Assembly (NCBI GenBank): GCA_016700335.1
Contig: CP065014.1
Span: forward strand, 2,827,001-2,891,000
Source of the DNA: Chlorobiota bacterium
GTDB lineage: Bacteria > Bacteroidota > Ignavibacteria > OLB7
Length of the DNA stretch: 64,000 bases
Direction of reading: 5' to 3'
Shown here: positions 26,668-36,326 of the stretch, piece by piece
Numbering within the stretch: the first letter of the stretch is position 1
Layout: every line of letters begins with the position of its first letter
The notes under the pieces: generated by a model
Told to the model about the DNA's origin: nothing
What the model saw: only the letters and a program-made list of their open reading frames with translations
Databases searched by the model: none
Translations under genes and position numbers: made by a program

Positions 26668-27942
26668 TTAAGCATTTTTCAACCAACTTAAAGCTTCTCT
26701 AAATGTTGGTCTTTTTCCTGTTAACAAAATTGCAGTTCTGAATATCTTACTAGCTGCCCAAACTATAATTATAGTTGAAAACAACATTACACACAAAGTT
26801 CCTAAAATCTCAATTATACTTGGCATCTTAATTGCAATTCTAATCATCATCAAGCTAGGAGTTAGCAGAGGAATAAAACTTAGAACCTTACTCATTGTTG
26901 AATCAGGATTCTGCATGATTACCATTATAAATGCCATTGGACCTGTAAATAGAATTGTCAAATAACCCGTAATTGCCTGTGCTTCTTGCTCAGTTGTAAC
27001 TAATGAACCGATTCCAATAAATATTGCAGCAAAGAAAAAATAACCTAACATTAAATATAAAAACATAAGTGGGATTCTTAAAAGCATTTCACTTGAAAAA
27101 GAAACACTTTTTCCTATTGAAGCAAAGTATGTAATTGCAACGACCCCCATTACTGACCAACATAGCAACAAAAGCAAAGCCACACCAGTTAAACCAATTA
27201 ATTTACCCCACATTAGTTCATCTGCAGTACCACCACTAATCAATATCTCCATGATTCTATTTGATTTTTCTTCAACTAAACTTCTAACTAAAGTTTGACC
27301 AGTAGTTAAAGTAAGAAACAAAAATAGGAATATACCTAAGTAAGCTAAACCAAAAGTTGCAATAAATCCCGATCCTCTTTCTTCTTCTCCACTTGAGTTC
27401 AACTTTACAGTTACAAACTCCACTCCTTTTATAGCTAAATTATATGCTGCTGTATCAACTCCAGATTTTATTAAATTTCCTTGTATGATTTTTTTTTCAA
27501 TTATTTGTTCAATACTTTCATTCAACAATATGTCGCTTACATTAACACCTCTGAATTCAATTAATTGCTTTCCAGATTTTTCAGCTTTTATAACCACTGT
27601 CCCATTTGAAAGTTCTTTAACAACATCATTATCAGCTTTTTTTAAACCTTCAATAAAATTTAGTTTATTAGTATAATTTACAAAAACATAAGATGGATTT
27701 TTATTGTTTTTGCTTTTTTGGTTTGAACATAATTGATTAATTAAAACTGAATTATCTCCAGTAGAATCTATCAAACCAATTGTCTTAGTATCACTAATTC
27801 CATCTGTCATAATAAGACCAGGTATTATAGAAAATCCTACAATCAGGATTGGCAAAAGAACAATTGACGTTATAAACAATTTTGATCTGACTCGTTGTAT
27901 AAATTCCCAACGAGCAATTTCTTTTATTCTATTATAATTCAT
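26668..27942 (-). CDS. ABC-2 type exporter permease
   Basis: 424 residues. One N-terminal helix (about 20-45) precedes a long extracytoplasmic domain (to ~180), then five or more C-terminal helices (LAYLGIFLFLFLTLTTGQTL, VEEKSNRIMEILISG, LFTGPMAFIMVIMQ). This is the NatB/ABC-2 layout for export of ions, drugs or lipids. VEEKSNRIMEILISG is the typical cytoplasmic coupling segment. The matching ATPase is not next to it in this window; the upstream neighbour is divergent. It lies 73 bases upstream of gmhA on the same strand. Confidence 0.85.
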   Translation of the reverse strand: MNYNRIKEIARWEFIQRVRSKLFITSIVLLPILIVGFSIIPGLIMTDGISDTKTIGLIDSTGDNSVLINQLCSNQKSKNNKNPSYVFVNYTNKLNFIEGLKKADNDVVKELSNGTVVIKAEKSGKQLIEFRGVNVSDILLNESIEQIIEKKIIQGNLIKSGVDTAAYNLAIKGVEFVTVKLNSSGEEERGSGFIATFGLAYLGIFLFLFLTLTTGQTLVRSLVEEKSNRIMEILISGGTADELMWGKLIGLTGVALLLLLCWSVMGVVAITYFASIGKSVSFSSEMLLRIPLMFLYLMLGYFFFAAIFIGIGSLVTTEQEAQAITGYLTILFTGPMAFIMVIMQNPDSTMSKVLSFIPLLTPSLMMIRIAIKMPSIIEILGTLCVMLFSTIIIVWAASKIFRTAILLTGKRPTFREALSWLKNA

Positions 27943-28104
27943 GACTGCAAATTAAAAAATATATTTTTGTTTTCATAAAATAATCACACTTATATAATTT
28001 TAAGAAATATTATTTTAGTTATTTATAATAAAAAAGTTCAATGGGATAAACTATTTGTTGATTCAAATTTTATTTGTCTAATTTCAGTTAACCATAAAAA
28101 TGGT

Positions 28105-28112
28105 TAGATTTG
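28105..28112 (+). promoter_or_regulatory. -7 box candidate for the barrel protein gene
   Basis: TAGATTTG fits TAnnTTTG, 63 bases before the ATG at 28176. There is no TTG at the ideal 19-base distance. Confidence 0.35.
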
Positions 28113-28175
28113 CAATTCAAAATAGAACTTAAGTCTAATAAATCAAAATTGATAATTGTCAATCTTAAATAATTC

Positions 28176-29468
28176 ATGCGTTTTACATTGTTTTCTAATA
28201 ATACTTGTTTTGTATTCATAGTTTTTATAATTTCTTCCAACTTTTTATTTGGGCAAAATAATGGTGGTAGAAGCTATTCAGTTTTTAACATTGGTGACAT
28301 ACAACAGAGTGCAAACTCTTGTGGTGTTTCAAGGGCTGGAATAGAAAGTTCAGTTTCTTTGCCTGGTTCTATTAATTCAGTAAACCCTGCATTATGGTCA
28401 GATTTAATTGCTGTTACATTACAAACATCTTTAATGTTTGAACAGTATAAAGTGAGTGATTCAAAATCAAGTTTATATCAAAATAATACTAAGCTTCAAA
28501 ACTTCTCACTTGGATTTCCTTATTACGAAAAGTTAGGTGCTGGATTTTGTTTGGCTATAAGGCCTTATTCGATTGTAAGTTATGTTTCTCAGTTGAAAGG
28601 GTTAGCTCCAATAGATACTTTTAAAACCACATCTTTAACCACAACAAGCGGACAAGGTGGAATTAGTGAAATAATTGTTGGATCTTCAATTAGGCCATTT
28701 AAAGGTTTACAATTAGGAATTGCTGGATCAAGATATTTTGGCGAAATTACCAAAGAAACAAATGTAGATTTTCCAGAAAATAGCACTATAAATAGTGCTG
28801 CTTATATATCCCATGATTACTATACTGGAATTGGACTTAAATTAGGAGCAATTATAAATCCATTAGAGAATTTAACACTAGGCTTTGTTTTAGAACCATC
28901 ATCAAAACTTATGAAAGAACGAACCAATGTTATTATAAGATTTAATGGTAGAATAATTGATGCTGGAAATACTCAATATCTAGAAGATGCATCAGATACC
29001 TTAGCGAAAATTACAAGTGATTATCAGATTCCTACTAAGCTTACTTTTGGTGCAACATATAAAATTGGTAGAACAGGAATAAGTTCAGAGGTTAATTTGC
29101 AAGATTGGAGTATTAATAATGATGTTAACTCAACTTCATCTAATAAAATTGCAATTGGTTTCGATTATTTTGCTAACTCAAGTTATAATGCAACTGGACT
29201 AGACAAATTATCTTTTAGGCTAGGAGCGTATAAGGAAAAATCATATTATAAAGTTCTCTCTGAAGATATTAATTCAATTGGTTTCACTTTTGGTACTTCA
29301 ATTCCTCTAACCAAATTAACAACTCTAAATTCTGGGATGATGTTAGATTTAGGATTTGATATAGGTTCAAGAGGAACTACAAACAAAGGGCTTACCGAGG
29401 AAATATACGGTAAACTTTCTTTAGGATTGTCTTTAAGTGAATTTTGGTTTATTAGAACTAGAAAATAA
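28176..29468 (+). CDS. Outer-membrane beta-barrel protein
   Basis: 430 residues. A signal peptide (to about FGQ, residue 27) is followed by alternating amphipathic strands rich in Gly, Ser and aromatics (LGAGFCLAIRPYSIVSYVSQ, LKLGAIINPLENLTLGFVLEP, ISSEVNLQDWSI). The pattern (NSVNPALW near the N-terminus, then a 12-14-strand barrel) recalls the OmpP1/FadL-like transporters of this group, but the identity is not certain. The last residues FWFIRTRK differ from a classic terminal Phe. Monocistronic, followed by tRNA-Leu. Confidence 0.65.
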   Translation: MRFTLFSNNTCFVFIVFIISSNFLFGQNNGGRSYSVFNIGDIQQSANSCGVSRAGIESSVSLPGSINSVNPALWSDLIAVTLQTSLMFEQYKVSDSKSSLYQNNTKLQNFSLGFPYYEKLGAGFCLAIRPYSIVSYVSQLKGLAPIDTFKTTSLTTTSGQGGISEIIVGSSIRPFKGLQLGIAGSRYFGEITKETNVDFPENSTINSAAYISHDYYTGIGLKLGAIINPLENLTLGFVLEPSSKLMKERTNVIIRFNGRIIDAGNTQYLEDASDTLAKITSDYQIPTKLTFGATYKIGRTGISSEVNLQDWSINNDVNSTSSNKIAIGFDYFANSSYNATGLDKLSFRLGAYKEKSYYKVLSEDINSIGFTFGTSIPLTKLTTLNSGMMLDLGFDIGSRGTTNKGLTEEIYGKLSLGLSLSEFWFIRTRK

Positions 29469-29555
29469 TGTTTAATATTTTTTTACTTTTTAATTTCAAT
29501 ACAACTTTAATTGATTTTCATAAATTCTATTATTAATTTTATTTATTGATTATTT

Positions 29556-29638
29556 GCGGAAGTGGTGAAATGGCAGACACACCATCTTGAGGGGGTGGTA
29601 CTCGAAAGGGTATGGGGGTTCAAGTCCCCCTTTCCGCA
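29556..29638 (+). tRNA. tRNA-Leu (anticodon GAG)
   Basis: Cloverleaf with acceptor GCGGAAG/TTTCCGC, anticodon stem CCATC/GGTGG, loop TTGAGGG with anticodon GAG at 29589-29591, the long class II variable arm typical of tRNA-Leu, and T arm GGGGG-TTCAAGT-CCCCC. The discriminator is A and CCA is not encoded. It is followed by a strong terminator. Confidence 0.95.
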
Positions 29639-29650
29639 CAAAAATATAAT

Positions 29651-29685
29651 GAAGAGGTTCTATTAATTAGAACTTCTTTTTTTTT
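29651..29685 (+). terminator. Rho-independent terminator of tRNA-Leu
   Basis: Stem AAGAGGTTCTA (29652-29662) with TAGAACTTCTT (29668-29678), loop TTAAT, one G-U pair, then a T-run. Confidence 0.85.
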
Positions 29686-29736
29686 GTTAGTTTCATTTTT
29701 CTTTATTGAAATCTAATTTTTCGATGTAAGAATGAT

Positions 29737-29744
29737 TAAATTTG
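29737..29744 (+). promoter_or_regulatory. -7 box candidate for the barrel-OmpA gene
   Basis: TAAATTTG fits TAnnTTTG, 38 bases before the ATG at 29783. There is no TTG at 19 bases upstream. Confidence 0.35.
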
Positions 29745-29782
29745 CATATATTTCAAATATAAAACATCATCTCTTCTGTTAA

Positions 29783-31855
29783 ATGAAACCATTAGTACTT
29801 TTTATAATAGTCCAATTGTTTTCTTTTTATATTGCTTTTTCTCAAAATCAAAAGGATTTAAAATCTGATCAAGACACAGCTTACTATGTAACAGATTTTA
29901 AGTTAGGTGGAAATGTAGCATATTTATTAAACAATCATACAACAAATGCAACTGTATTTAGTGGTGGAGGTGAATGCGGAGCTTTTGGAAATGGTACTGG
30001 CAAAGGTTATGCTTTAGGTGCATTTGTTGAACTTCCTTTGTTTAACTTACTTGAAAATAATTATGCTAAATGGTTTGATCTTTCTATAGGTATTACTTAT
30101 GCAAATAGAAATGGAGCTTTTTCTCAAGCACTCACATCTGGCTTGCCAATTCTTGATCCAAATAGTGGTAAATATACTTATCTTAAACAAGCACATTCTT
30201 ATGTAGCTAAAATTAGTTACTTAACACCAGAATTAGGAATTAGGTTTACACCAGTTCCAGAAATACCTATCTATTTGCGAGTTCTTGCTAACTATTCACT
30301 TAGGTTTGGAAGCAGTATTGATTATGAGCAGACATCAGAAATATTATCTCCAAGTGGTATTACTTACCCTGAAAACAATAAAACTGTAAAAGTATTAGGT
30401 ACAGGTGAAGTATTGAATTCCAAAAGTGTTTTTGGTTTGTATAGTAGTATTGGATACGATTATTCAATTGATTCAAATATTAGTATTGGTCCTGAAATAG
30501 GTTACTATACTATGCTTGGAAATGTTACATTAGATTTTAATTGGAAAATAAATTCTTTACAATTTGGGGCTAGTGGTAGGTATAGTTTCTATAGAAAAAT
30601 CTCTCCACCACCTCCTCCTCCATCATTACCAATACCAGCACCACCACCACCGAAGGTTGCTCCTAAGCCAGTACTTGCTATATTAAATACTCCGTTAGTT
30701 GATATTAAAGAAACAGTTGTTACTGAGACATTCCCAGTTTTAAATTATATATTCTTTGATAGTGCAAGTACTGAAATTCCAAACAGGTATATCACTAAAA
30801 GGAGTTTAATGTTTAATGAAGACTCTTTACCTAAACGTTCACTTGAAACTTATTATCAAGTTCTTAATATTATTGGTAAAAGATTATCTGAAACAAAATC
30901 TAAAATTACAATCAGTGGGGCTAGTGATGGTAAAGAAATGAGCTCTAATAAAGAACGTTCGGAAATAGCTCTCTCAAGAGCTAAATCAATTAGTAATTAT
31001 TTAATAAATGAATGGGGATTAGATCCAAAACGAATAACATTAAAGTCTTTAAAAACTCCAACATATCCAACAAATTATGATTACTCTGAAGGTGATGTTG
31101 AAAACCGAAGGGTTGAAATAACATCCGATTATGAAGATCTGCTAAAACCTATAGTTTTTGAAAGATTTATAGAAAGATCGATTGAGCCTAAAGAAATTAA
31201 GTTCAATACATCAGTTACTAGCGAATCCAAAATAAAAAATTGGGCTTTAAGAATGACTATTAAAAATGAAATCGTATGGGAACAAATTGGTGAAGGGAAT
31301 CCTCCATCAGATGTTGTTTGCTCGCTTGATTTAATTAAAGCTAAGGAATTTGCAGATAAATTATTATATGATACAACCAAAAATGAATATAAAGTAAATG
31401 ACTCTATTTTATGTTCTTTAACTGTTACAAATGAAGATTCTATGTCAAATGTATCTATATCATCAATACCAGTAACTAGAGGGCTTTCTCCACTTGAACT
31501 AAGCAGACTATCATTAATTGTATTTGATTTTGATCGGGACAATGTTACTAAATCAAATAAAAAAATGATTACTGGTTTTGTTTCAAATTCAATTTCTGCA
31601 AATTCTGATATTGAAATAAAAGGTTCAACTGATAAATTAGGTGAAGCCGAACATAATAAAGAACTATCAGAATCCCGTGCATTTGCAGTTAGAGACTTAA
31701 TTAAGAAAGAAAAAAGAGATGCTAAATCAATTATTGCTAAAGGAATTGGATCAGATGAGTTATTGTACGATAATTTAATACCTGAAGGTAGGTTTTATTG
31801 CAGAACAGTAAGAGTTCAAGTTTCTATGCCTCTAAGAAAACAAGGGATTAAATAA
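29783..31855 (+). CDS. Outer-membrane barrel protein with two OmpA-like domains
   Basis: 690 residues. After the signal peptide (~21), residues ~30-270 form a beta-barrel-like domain. A proline-rich linker (~273-298, several Pro runs) leads to two OmpA-like domains: the first ~315-450 (LNYIFFDSASTEIPNRY, GASDGKE, LSRAKSI), the second ~580-685 (LIVFDFDRDNVTKSN, GSTDKLG, LSESRAFAV). Both keep the peptidoglycan-binding Asp and Arg. The double-OmpA part is paralogous to the C-terminus of the PD40 protein at 65-2554, including the FFDS...IP.RY line and the ending P.GRFY.RTV. Likely an outer-membrane-to-wall tether. Confidence 0.85.
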   Translation: MKPLVLFIIVQLFSFYIAFSQNQKDLKSDQDTAYYVTDFKLGGNVAYLLNNHTTNATVFSGGGECGAFGNGTGKGYALGAFVELPLFNLLENNYAKWFDLSIGITYANRNGAFSQALTSGLPILDPNSGKYTYLKQAHSYVAKISYLTPELGIRFTPVPEIPIYLRVLANYSLRFGSSIDYEQTSEILSPSGITYPENNKTVKVLGTGEVLNSKSVFGLYSSIGYDYSIDSNISIGPEIGYYTMLGNVTLDFNWKINSLQFGASGRYSFYRKISPPPPPPSLPIPAPPPPKVAPKPVLAILNTPLVDIKETVVTETFPVLNYIFFDSASTEIPNRYITKRSLMFNEDSLPKRSLETYYQVLNIIGKRLSETKSKITISGASDGKEMSSNKERSEIALSRAKSISNYLINEWGLDPKRITLKSLKTPTYPTNYDYSEGDVENRRVEITSDYEDLLKPIVFERFIERSIEPKEIKFNTSVTSESKIKNWALRMTIKNEIVWEQIGEGNPPSDVVCSLDLIKAKEFADKLLYDTTKNEYKVNDSILCSLTVTNEDSMSNVSISSIPVTRGLSPLELSRLSLIVFDFDRDNVTKSNKKMITGFVSNSISANSDIEIKGSTDKLGEAEHNKELSESRAFAVRDLIKKEKRDAKSIIAKGIGSDELLYDNLIPEGRFYCRTVRVQVSMPLRKQGIK

Positions 31856-32035
31856 GCTCAAATTGTTAGAATAAATGATATTTTATTTTATTACTATTTG
31901 ATTCAAAAATTTATATATGTAATTTATCTAATAATTTTATATAACAGAAAAGGAATATTTAATTAATTTTTGAATCAAACTAATTAATTTTTTTTAAGTT
32001 AATGAACTTGAAGATTTATTGTAATTTAGAATTGA

Positions 32036-32043
32036 TATTTTTG
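32036..32043 (+). promoter_or_regulatory. -7 box candidate for the VWA-OmpA gene
   Basis: TATTTTTG fits TAnnTTTG, 41 bases before the ATG at 32085; the -33 element is not clear. Confidence 0.3.
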
Positions 32044-32084
32044 TTGTTTGTCCATCTTAAAATTCAGTGTCAAAATAAGCTTCA

Positions 32085-33488
32085 ATGCCCCCGCAATATA
32101 ATATTTACATAAAAATTAAGAACTTTTTACTTTTGTTTTTGATTTTGGTGGTTGCAACTTGTAACTCAAATGCTCAATCCAAAGTTGAAAATAATGATAG
32201 TGTTAATGATACTATTATAAAACAATCTAACCAAAAGATTAAAAAGGAAAAAAAGAAAGACCCAACACAGTTCACTTCAGTTTCAACTCTTGATACGACA
32301 CTCCATATTATTGTTAGAAATATCGATATTTCAAGATACCCAAAAATTAGCGTGGTTTTTGATGTTCTTGATATGAGAAATAATTTTGTTAGCAATGTTA
32401 CTATTAATGATGTAAAAGTAAATGAGAATGGAAATCCACAAATTCCAATTGAATTTTCTTTACTCACAAACAGCAATAGGGTACCTGTTGATTTTATTTT
32501 TGCTATTGACAGAACAGGAAGTATGGGAGATAAAATAAAAGCTGTCAAAGTAAATATTGATAGATTTGTTCGTGAGCTAAGACTTAAAGGTATTGATTAC
32601 AGATTAGGTTTAGTTATTTTTGATGATAATGTAACTGGCGTTAGAGAGTTTACTGATAATACAGAATTGTTTAAATCTTGGGTAGATTCAATTGAGGCTA
32701 GTGGTGGAGGTGATGAAGAAGAGAATGCATTAGAAGCTTTAAGAACTACTACAAAAATGAATACAAGGCAAAGTGCAAACAAATGTGCTGTGCTTATTAC
32801 AGATGCTCCATATCATTCTTATGAAACCGAAAAAGGAGCTTTTAGAACTCAATATACTGCTAATTCAATTGCTTCATTATTAGATAAAAATGATATTAGG
32901 GTTTTTGCAATTGTATCTCCTTTTGTTTATGGTTATACTACAATTGCCGAAATGACTGGAGGAAAAACCTATGACATTAACCGACCCTTTGCAGACATTC
33001 TTGAGCAATTTGCTAATACTCTAACTTCATTATATACTATTACATACAAAACAAATTCTGAAATTATTCCAGACTCAATGCAAGTACAGATTAAAGTTGG
33101 TAAAAGAGGAAAACCTGTTATAAAAAAGTTTGCTTTGTTGGAAGTTGGAAGAAAACTTGTTATTGATATTCATTTCCCCTCTGGTGCAAATAAAATTCAA
33201 CAATCATCTAATAATGATATAGAAAATTTAGCTAAAATGCTCAAACTCAAACCTACAATTAAACTTAAAATTGAAGGACATACTGATAATACTGGTGATC
33301 CTGGCTCTAACATTTTATTATCAATTGCTCGTGCTGAATCTGTTAGATCCTCTTTGATTAAAAAAGGCATTGAAGCTGATAGGTTGACAACTATTGGATA
33401 TGGTTCGAATAGGCCAACAGCAACTAATGATACTGAAGATGGGAAACAATTAAATAGACGAACAGAATTTGTAATAATGCAAAAATAA
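32085..33488 (+). CDS. Secreted von Willebrand A and OmpA fusion protein
   Basis: 467 residues. The signal segment (LLLFLILVVATCNSNAQ) has a Cys that could be lipidated, though the surrounding VATC is a poor lipobox. A short Lys-rich linker precedes an Ig-like strand region (~70-130). A VWA domain follows (~135-325) with MIDAS-type DRTGS (D142, T144, S146). The C-terminal OmpA domain (~365-466) shows GHTDNTGDPG and ARAESVRSSL, the full peptidoglycan-binding set. The architecture suggests a wall-anchored adhesive or scaffolding protein in the periplasm or outer membrane. It lies between the barrel-OmpA and BatA-type genes, but the 229- and 286-base gaps leave room for separate promoters. Confidence 0.85.
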   Translation: MPPQYNIYIKIKNFLLLFLILVVATCNSNAQSKVENNDSVNDTIIKQSNQKIKKEKKKDPTQFTSVSTLDTTLHIIVRNIDISRYPKISVVFDVLDMRNNFVSNVTINDVKVNENGNPQIPIEFSLLTNSNRVPVDFIFAIDRTGSMGDKIKAVKVNIDRFVRELRLKGIDYRLGLVIFDDNVTGVREFTDNTELFKSWVDSIEASGGGDEEENALEALRTTTKMNTRQSANKCAVLITDAPYHSYETEKGAFRTQYTANSIASLLDKNDIRVFAIVSPFVYGYTTIAEMTGGKTYDINRPFADILEQFANTLTSLYTITYKTNSEIIPDSMQVQIKVGKRGKPVIKKFALLEVGRKLVIDIHFPSGANKIQQSSNNDIENLAKMLKLKPTIKLKIEGHTDNTGDPGSNILLSIARAESVRSSLIKKGIEADRLTTIGYGSNRPTATNDTEDGKQLNRRTEFVIMQK

Positions 33489-33774
33489 TATTTTATTATA
33501 ACTCTGAATTCTTCTTGTGAAATCCTTGCTTTACTTACCTAAATTATAATGCTTTAAATTTTAAATTATGTTATTAACAAGGGATATTGAACATAACAAA
33601 TTTTTTATTCCAATTTTAAAATCTTTCTTTAGAATCCCTTTTCTATCAATTAAATTTATAGTTTTATTTTTTATAAAATACATTTTCACAAAATTAATTA
33701 AGGTTGTTTAGTTAACAATATTTTGACTAACAACATTTATATAACCTTAAAAATAATTTAGTTATCTTGTTTGT

Positions 33775-35844
33775 ATGACTTTCTTGAATCCAATTGTACT
33801 TTTTTCATTAGTAGGTGCAACCATACCATTGCTACTACATTTCTTTAACCTTAGGAAACTTAAGGTTATTGATTTTTCTTCTCTGAAATTTCTACAAGAA
33901 TTAAAAAAAACCAGCATTCGAAAACTAAAGTTTAAAAGATTACTTTTGCTTTTACTAAGAATTGGATTAATTGTATTTTCAGTTTTAGCTTTCGCCAGAC
34001 CAGCCTTACAAACTTCATTTTCATTTTCATTTCCAGGAGCTCATTCCAAAACTAGTATTGTATTATTAATAGATAACTCTGGTTCGATGATTATTAATGA
34101 TGATTTTGGTGAAAGAATGAATAGAGCAAAAACAATCGCTTTAGATATTGTTAACTCAATTGAAAGCCAAGATGAAGTTTCAATTATACCAATGTGTGAT
34201 TTAAATTCTGATTACATTTCAAACTTTTCTACTAATAGTGAAATCTTAAGGAATAAAATAAATTCAATTAGCATTTCATACTCAAAAGCGAATTTTGATA
34301 ATTGTTTAAAAGTTGCTAGCTCAATTTTACTAAACTCTTCAAATTTGAATAAGGAAATTTATTTGATTAGCGATTTACAAAAAGTTAATCTTTCCTCTCA
34401 AATTGATTCTTTAAAATTATTCAATAAAAATGAACGTCTTTTTGTTTTTCCCATAAACTCAAATAATAACTTATATATTGAAAATATAGGAATTGATTCT
34501 ATAAAGATTATAACTTCAATTTTTGAACCAAACAAACCAATTGATGTTAAGGCATGGGTTCATAATTATGGTGCTAATACGATTAAAGATTTACCAGTTT
34601 CAATGAACATTTTTAATGACAAAGTAGCTAAAGTAAAAATTGATGTAAATCCTTATACTACAACAAATGTTACCTTATCTGGAGTACCTAAAACAAAAGG
34701 TTTTTTAAATGGATCCATTGAAATTGGACCAGATTTATTTATACCTGATAATGAAAGATTTTTTACAATCAATGTCCCTGACAAAATTAATACAGCTATA
34801 ATTGGTTCAATTGAAAAATTGAAATTTTTGAAATTAGTTCTCAACTTAGATTTAAATAGAATAACCCCAGTTTTCTTTAATGAAAATTCTTTATTAAGTT
34901 TAGATTTGAAAGAGTTTAAATGTATTGTACTTGCAGACATACTTTTAAATTCAACAGATATTTTAAGGATTAAAAATTTCGTAGAATCTGGAGGGGGAGT
35001 TGTTATTTATGGAGGTGAAAATTGTGAAAAAACCATTCAATTATTATCCACTCTAGGATTACAACTTAAATCTCAAAATGCATCACAAGTTAAAATTAAA
35101 TTTGGTTATATCCAAAAAACTCATCCAATATTTAATGGTGTATTTGATGAGATAACTTCTAACAATATATTAAAATCGCCAACATTTGAAAAGACACTTC
35201 CTTCTTTTTCTGGTGATCAAATTATTAAACTAATTAGTGGTGGGTCATTTTTAAGTGAAACCTACTTAGGGAATGGTGGAAAAATAATATATGTTGCAAA
35301 CCCACCTGATAACGCTTGGAGCAATTTTGCTTCAAATGAGATATTTGTACCAATTGTGATTAGATCAATACTATACTCAGCATCTATTAAAGAAAACTGC
35401 ATTATGGTTAACACAAATCAAAGTGTTACAATTCCATTACCTAAAAAATATTCTCTTTATGATAAAGTGAAAATTGTAAATCCAGATTCAAAAGAAGATA
35501 TTTTACCTATTAGTAAGTACCCATCCGGAAGTTTTGTTGCATTTGATGAAACCAAAGAAGTAGGTGTTTATAAAGTATTATTAAACGATACTATTGTTTC
35601 ATCTTTTGCTGTTAATCCAAACAATGATGAAAGTAAATTTGAAAAATTAACTACTGATTCTCTAAATTTTTACCTTGAATCTAAATTTGTAAATAAACAA
35701 AACATCAAATTTTTAACAGATAATTCCAAGAATCCAGTTCCAGAAATCAAAGAATCTAGAATAGGATTAGAACTTTGGAGATACATGATTTCATTAGCAC
35801 TTATTTGTGCTTTAGCTGAAATGTGGATCGGTCGTCAAAATTAA
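33775..35844 (+). CDS. BatA/VWA-domain inner-membrane protein
   Basis: 689 residues. The N-terminus is the BatA double-helix domain (MTFLNPIVLFSLVGATIPLL, then LRKLKVIDFSSLKFLQELKK and a second helix near 54-76). A VWA domain begins at LLIDNSGSM with MIDAS D100, S102, S104. A long beta-rich periplasmic region and a glutamine-amidotransferase-like stretch (~370-480) follow, and a final helix (~670-685) re-enters the membrane. BatA proteins in Bacteroidota accompany MoxR ATPases and other Bat proteins; none of these are adjacent here. Confidence 0.85.
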   Translation: MTFLNPIVLFSLVGATIPLLLHFFNLRKLKVIDFSSLKFLQELKKTSIRKLKFKRLLLLLLRIGLIVFSVLAFARPALQTSFSFSFPGAHSKTSIVLLIDNSGSMIINDDFGERMNRAKTIALDIVNSIESQDEVSIIPMCDLNSDYISNFSTNSEILRNKINSISISYSKANFDNCLKVASSILLNSSNLNKEIYLISDLQKVNLSSQIDSLKLFNKNERLFVFPINSNNNLYIENIGIDSIKIITSIFEPNKPIDVKAWVHNYGANTIKDLPVSMNIFNDKVAKVKIDVNPYTTTNVTLSGVPKTKGFLNGSIEIGPDLFIPDNERFFTINVPDKINTAIIGSIEKLKFLKLVLNLDLNRITPVFFNENSLLSLDLKEFKCIVLADILLNSTDILRIKNFVESGGGVVIYGGENCEKTIQLLSTLGLQLKSQNASQVKIKFGYIQKTHPIFNGVFDEITSNNILKSPTFEKTLPSFSGDQIIKLISGGSFLSETYLGNGGKIIYVANPPDNAWSNFASNEIFVPIVIRSILYSASIKENCIMVNTNQSVTIPLPKKYSLYDKVKIVNPDSKEDILPISKYPSGSFVAFDETKEVGVYKVLLNDTIVSSFAVNPNNDESKFEKLTTDSLNFYLESKFVNKQNIKFLTDNSKNPVPEIKESRIGLELWRYMISLALICALAEMWIGRQN

Positions 35845-36326
35845 TTTTCTTGATTTAAAGTCCCCTGTCTTGTCTAATAATTAGGTTTAAATTAAAAAGA
35901 CAAGTAAGCATTTTAATGAAGTAAAGAAACACAAGATCATTGAGTAGTTGATTAAAAATCAATAAACTAAAGTAGAAATTTGGGGAAAATATACTGGAGA
36001 AGAAAAAGAGCATGGACAACTTCTTTACTGGGAGAAACAATTAGGCTACAACAATGTAGAACCAGGAAACTTGACAAGGATACATTGGGCTTATTAAAGG
36101 TTGTTGTATACATATATAATGGCTAAAGATCTCACTAAGGCATCAGTAACATCATACCAAACTGTATTCATGATTCAAAAATAATAATCAAAACAGAAAA
36201 ATTTTGGAAGTACTATTATTGGAAACTCCTATTATTGTAAATCCAATTCAGGTTTAATTTGTATTGTAAATTTATATCATGATTAATTAACTAAACTCTA
36301 AACTTTTTTTTGGTTGAGTCAGTTTA
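35845..36326. other. Intergenic region carrying a transposase relic
   Basis: 482 bases with no intact gene. It contains an inverted repeat CTTGTCT/AGACAAG (35869-35875 and 35898-35904), a decayed transposase fragment (35894-36097) and about 230 further bases without a readable frame. Confidence 0.6.
35894..36097 (+). pseudogene. Decayed IS3-type transposase HTH fragment
   Basis: Read in one plus-strand frame (codon start at 35897), the fragment gives KKTSKHFNEVKKHKIIE, a TAG, LIKNQ, a TAA, then TKVEIWGKYTGEEKEHG and QLLYWEKQLGYNNVEP. This closely follows the N-terminal helix-turn-helix of IS3-family OrfA proteins of Bacteroidota (K.F..E.K..II..YL....TK.EIW.KYTG..EEHG.LL.WMRQLGY). Two in-frame stops and the missing downstream part mark it as a relic. 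No OrfB remnant or terminal repeats are clear. Confidence 0.7.

Noticed and set aside
26821..26836. Second sigma-54-like site, TGGCAT-N5-TTGCA
   Set aside because: Antisense inside the ABC permease gene with one mismatch in the -24 box; such a match is expected by chance about once in several windows.
33568..33711. 47-codon hydrophobic frame before the BatA gene
   Set aside because: Composition (Phe, Ile, Lys, Leu) is what AT-rich non-coding DNA gives; no neighbour or start signal supports it.
35855..36040. 61-codon minus ORF over the transposase relic
   Set aside because: Antisense shadow; the plus-strand frame has the transposase similarity.
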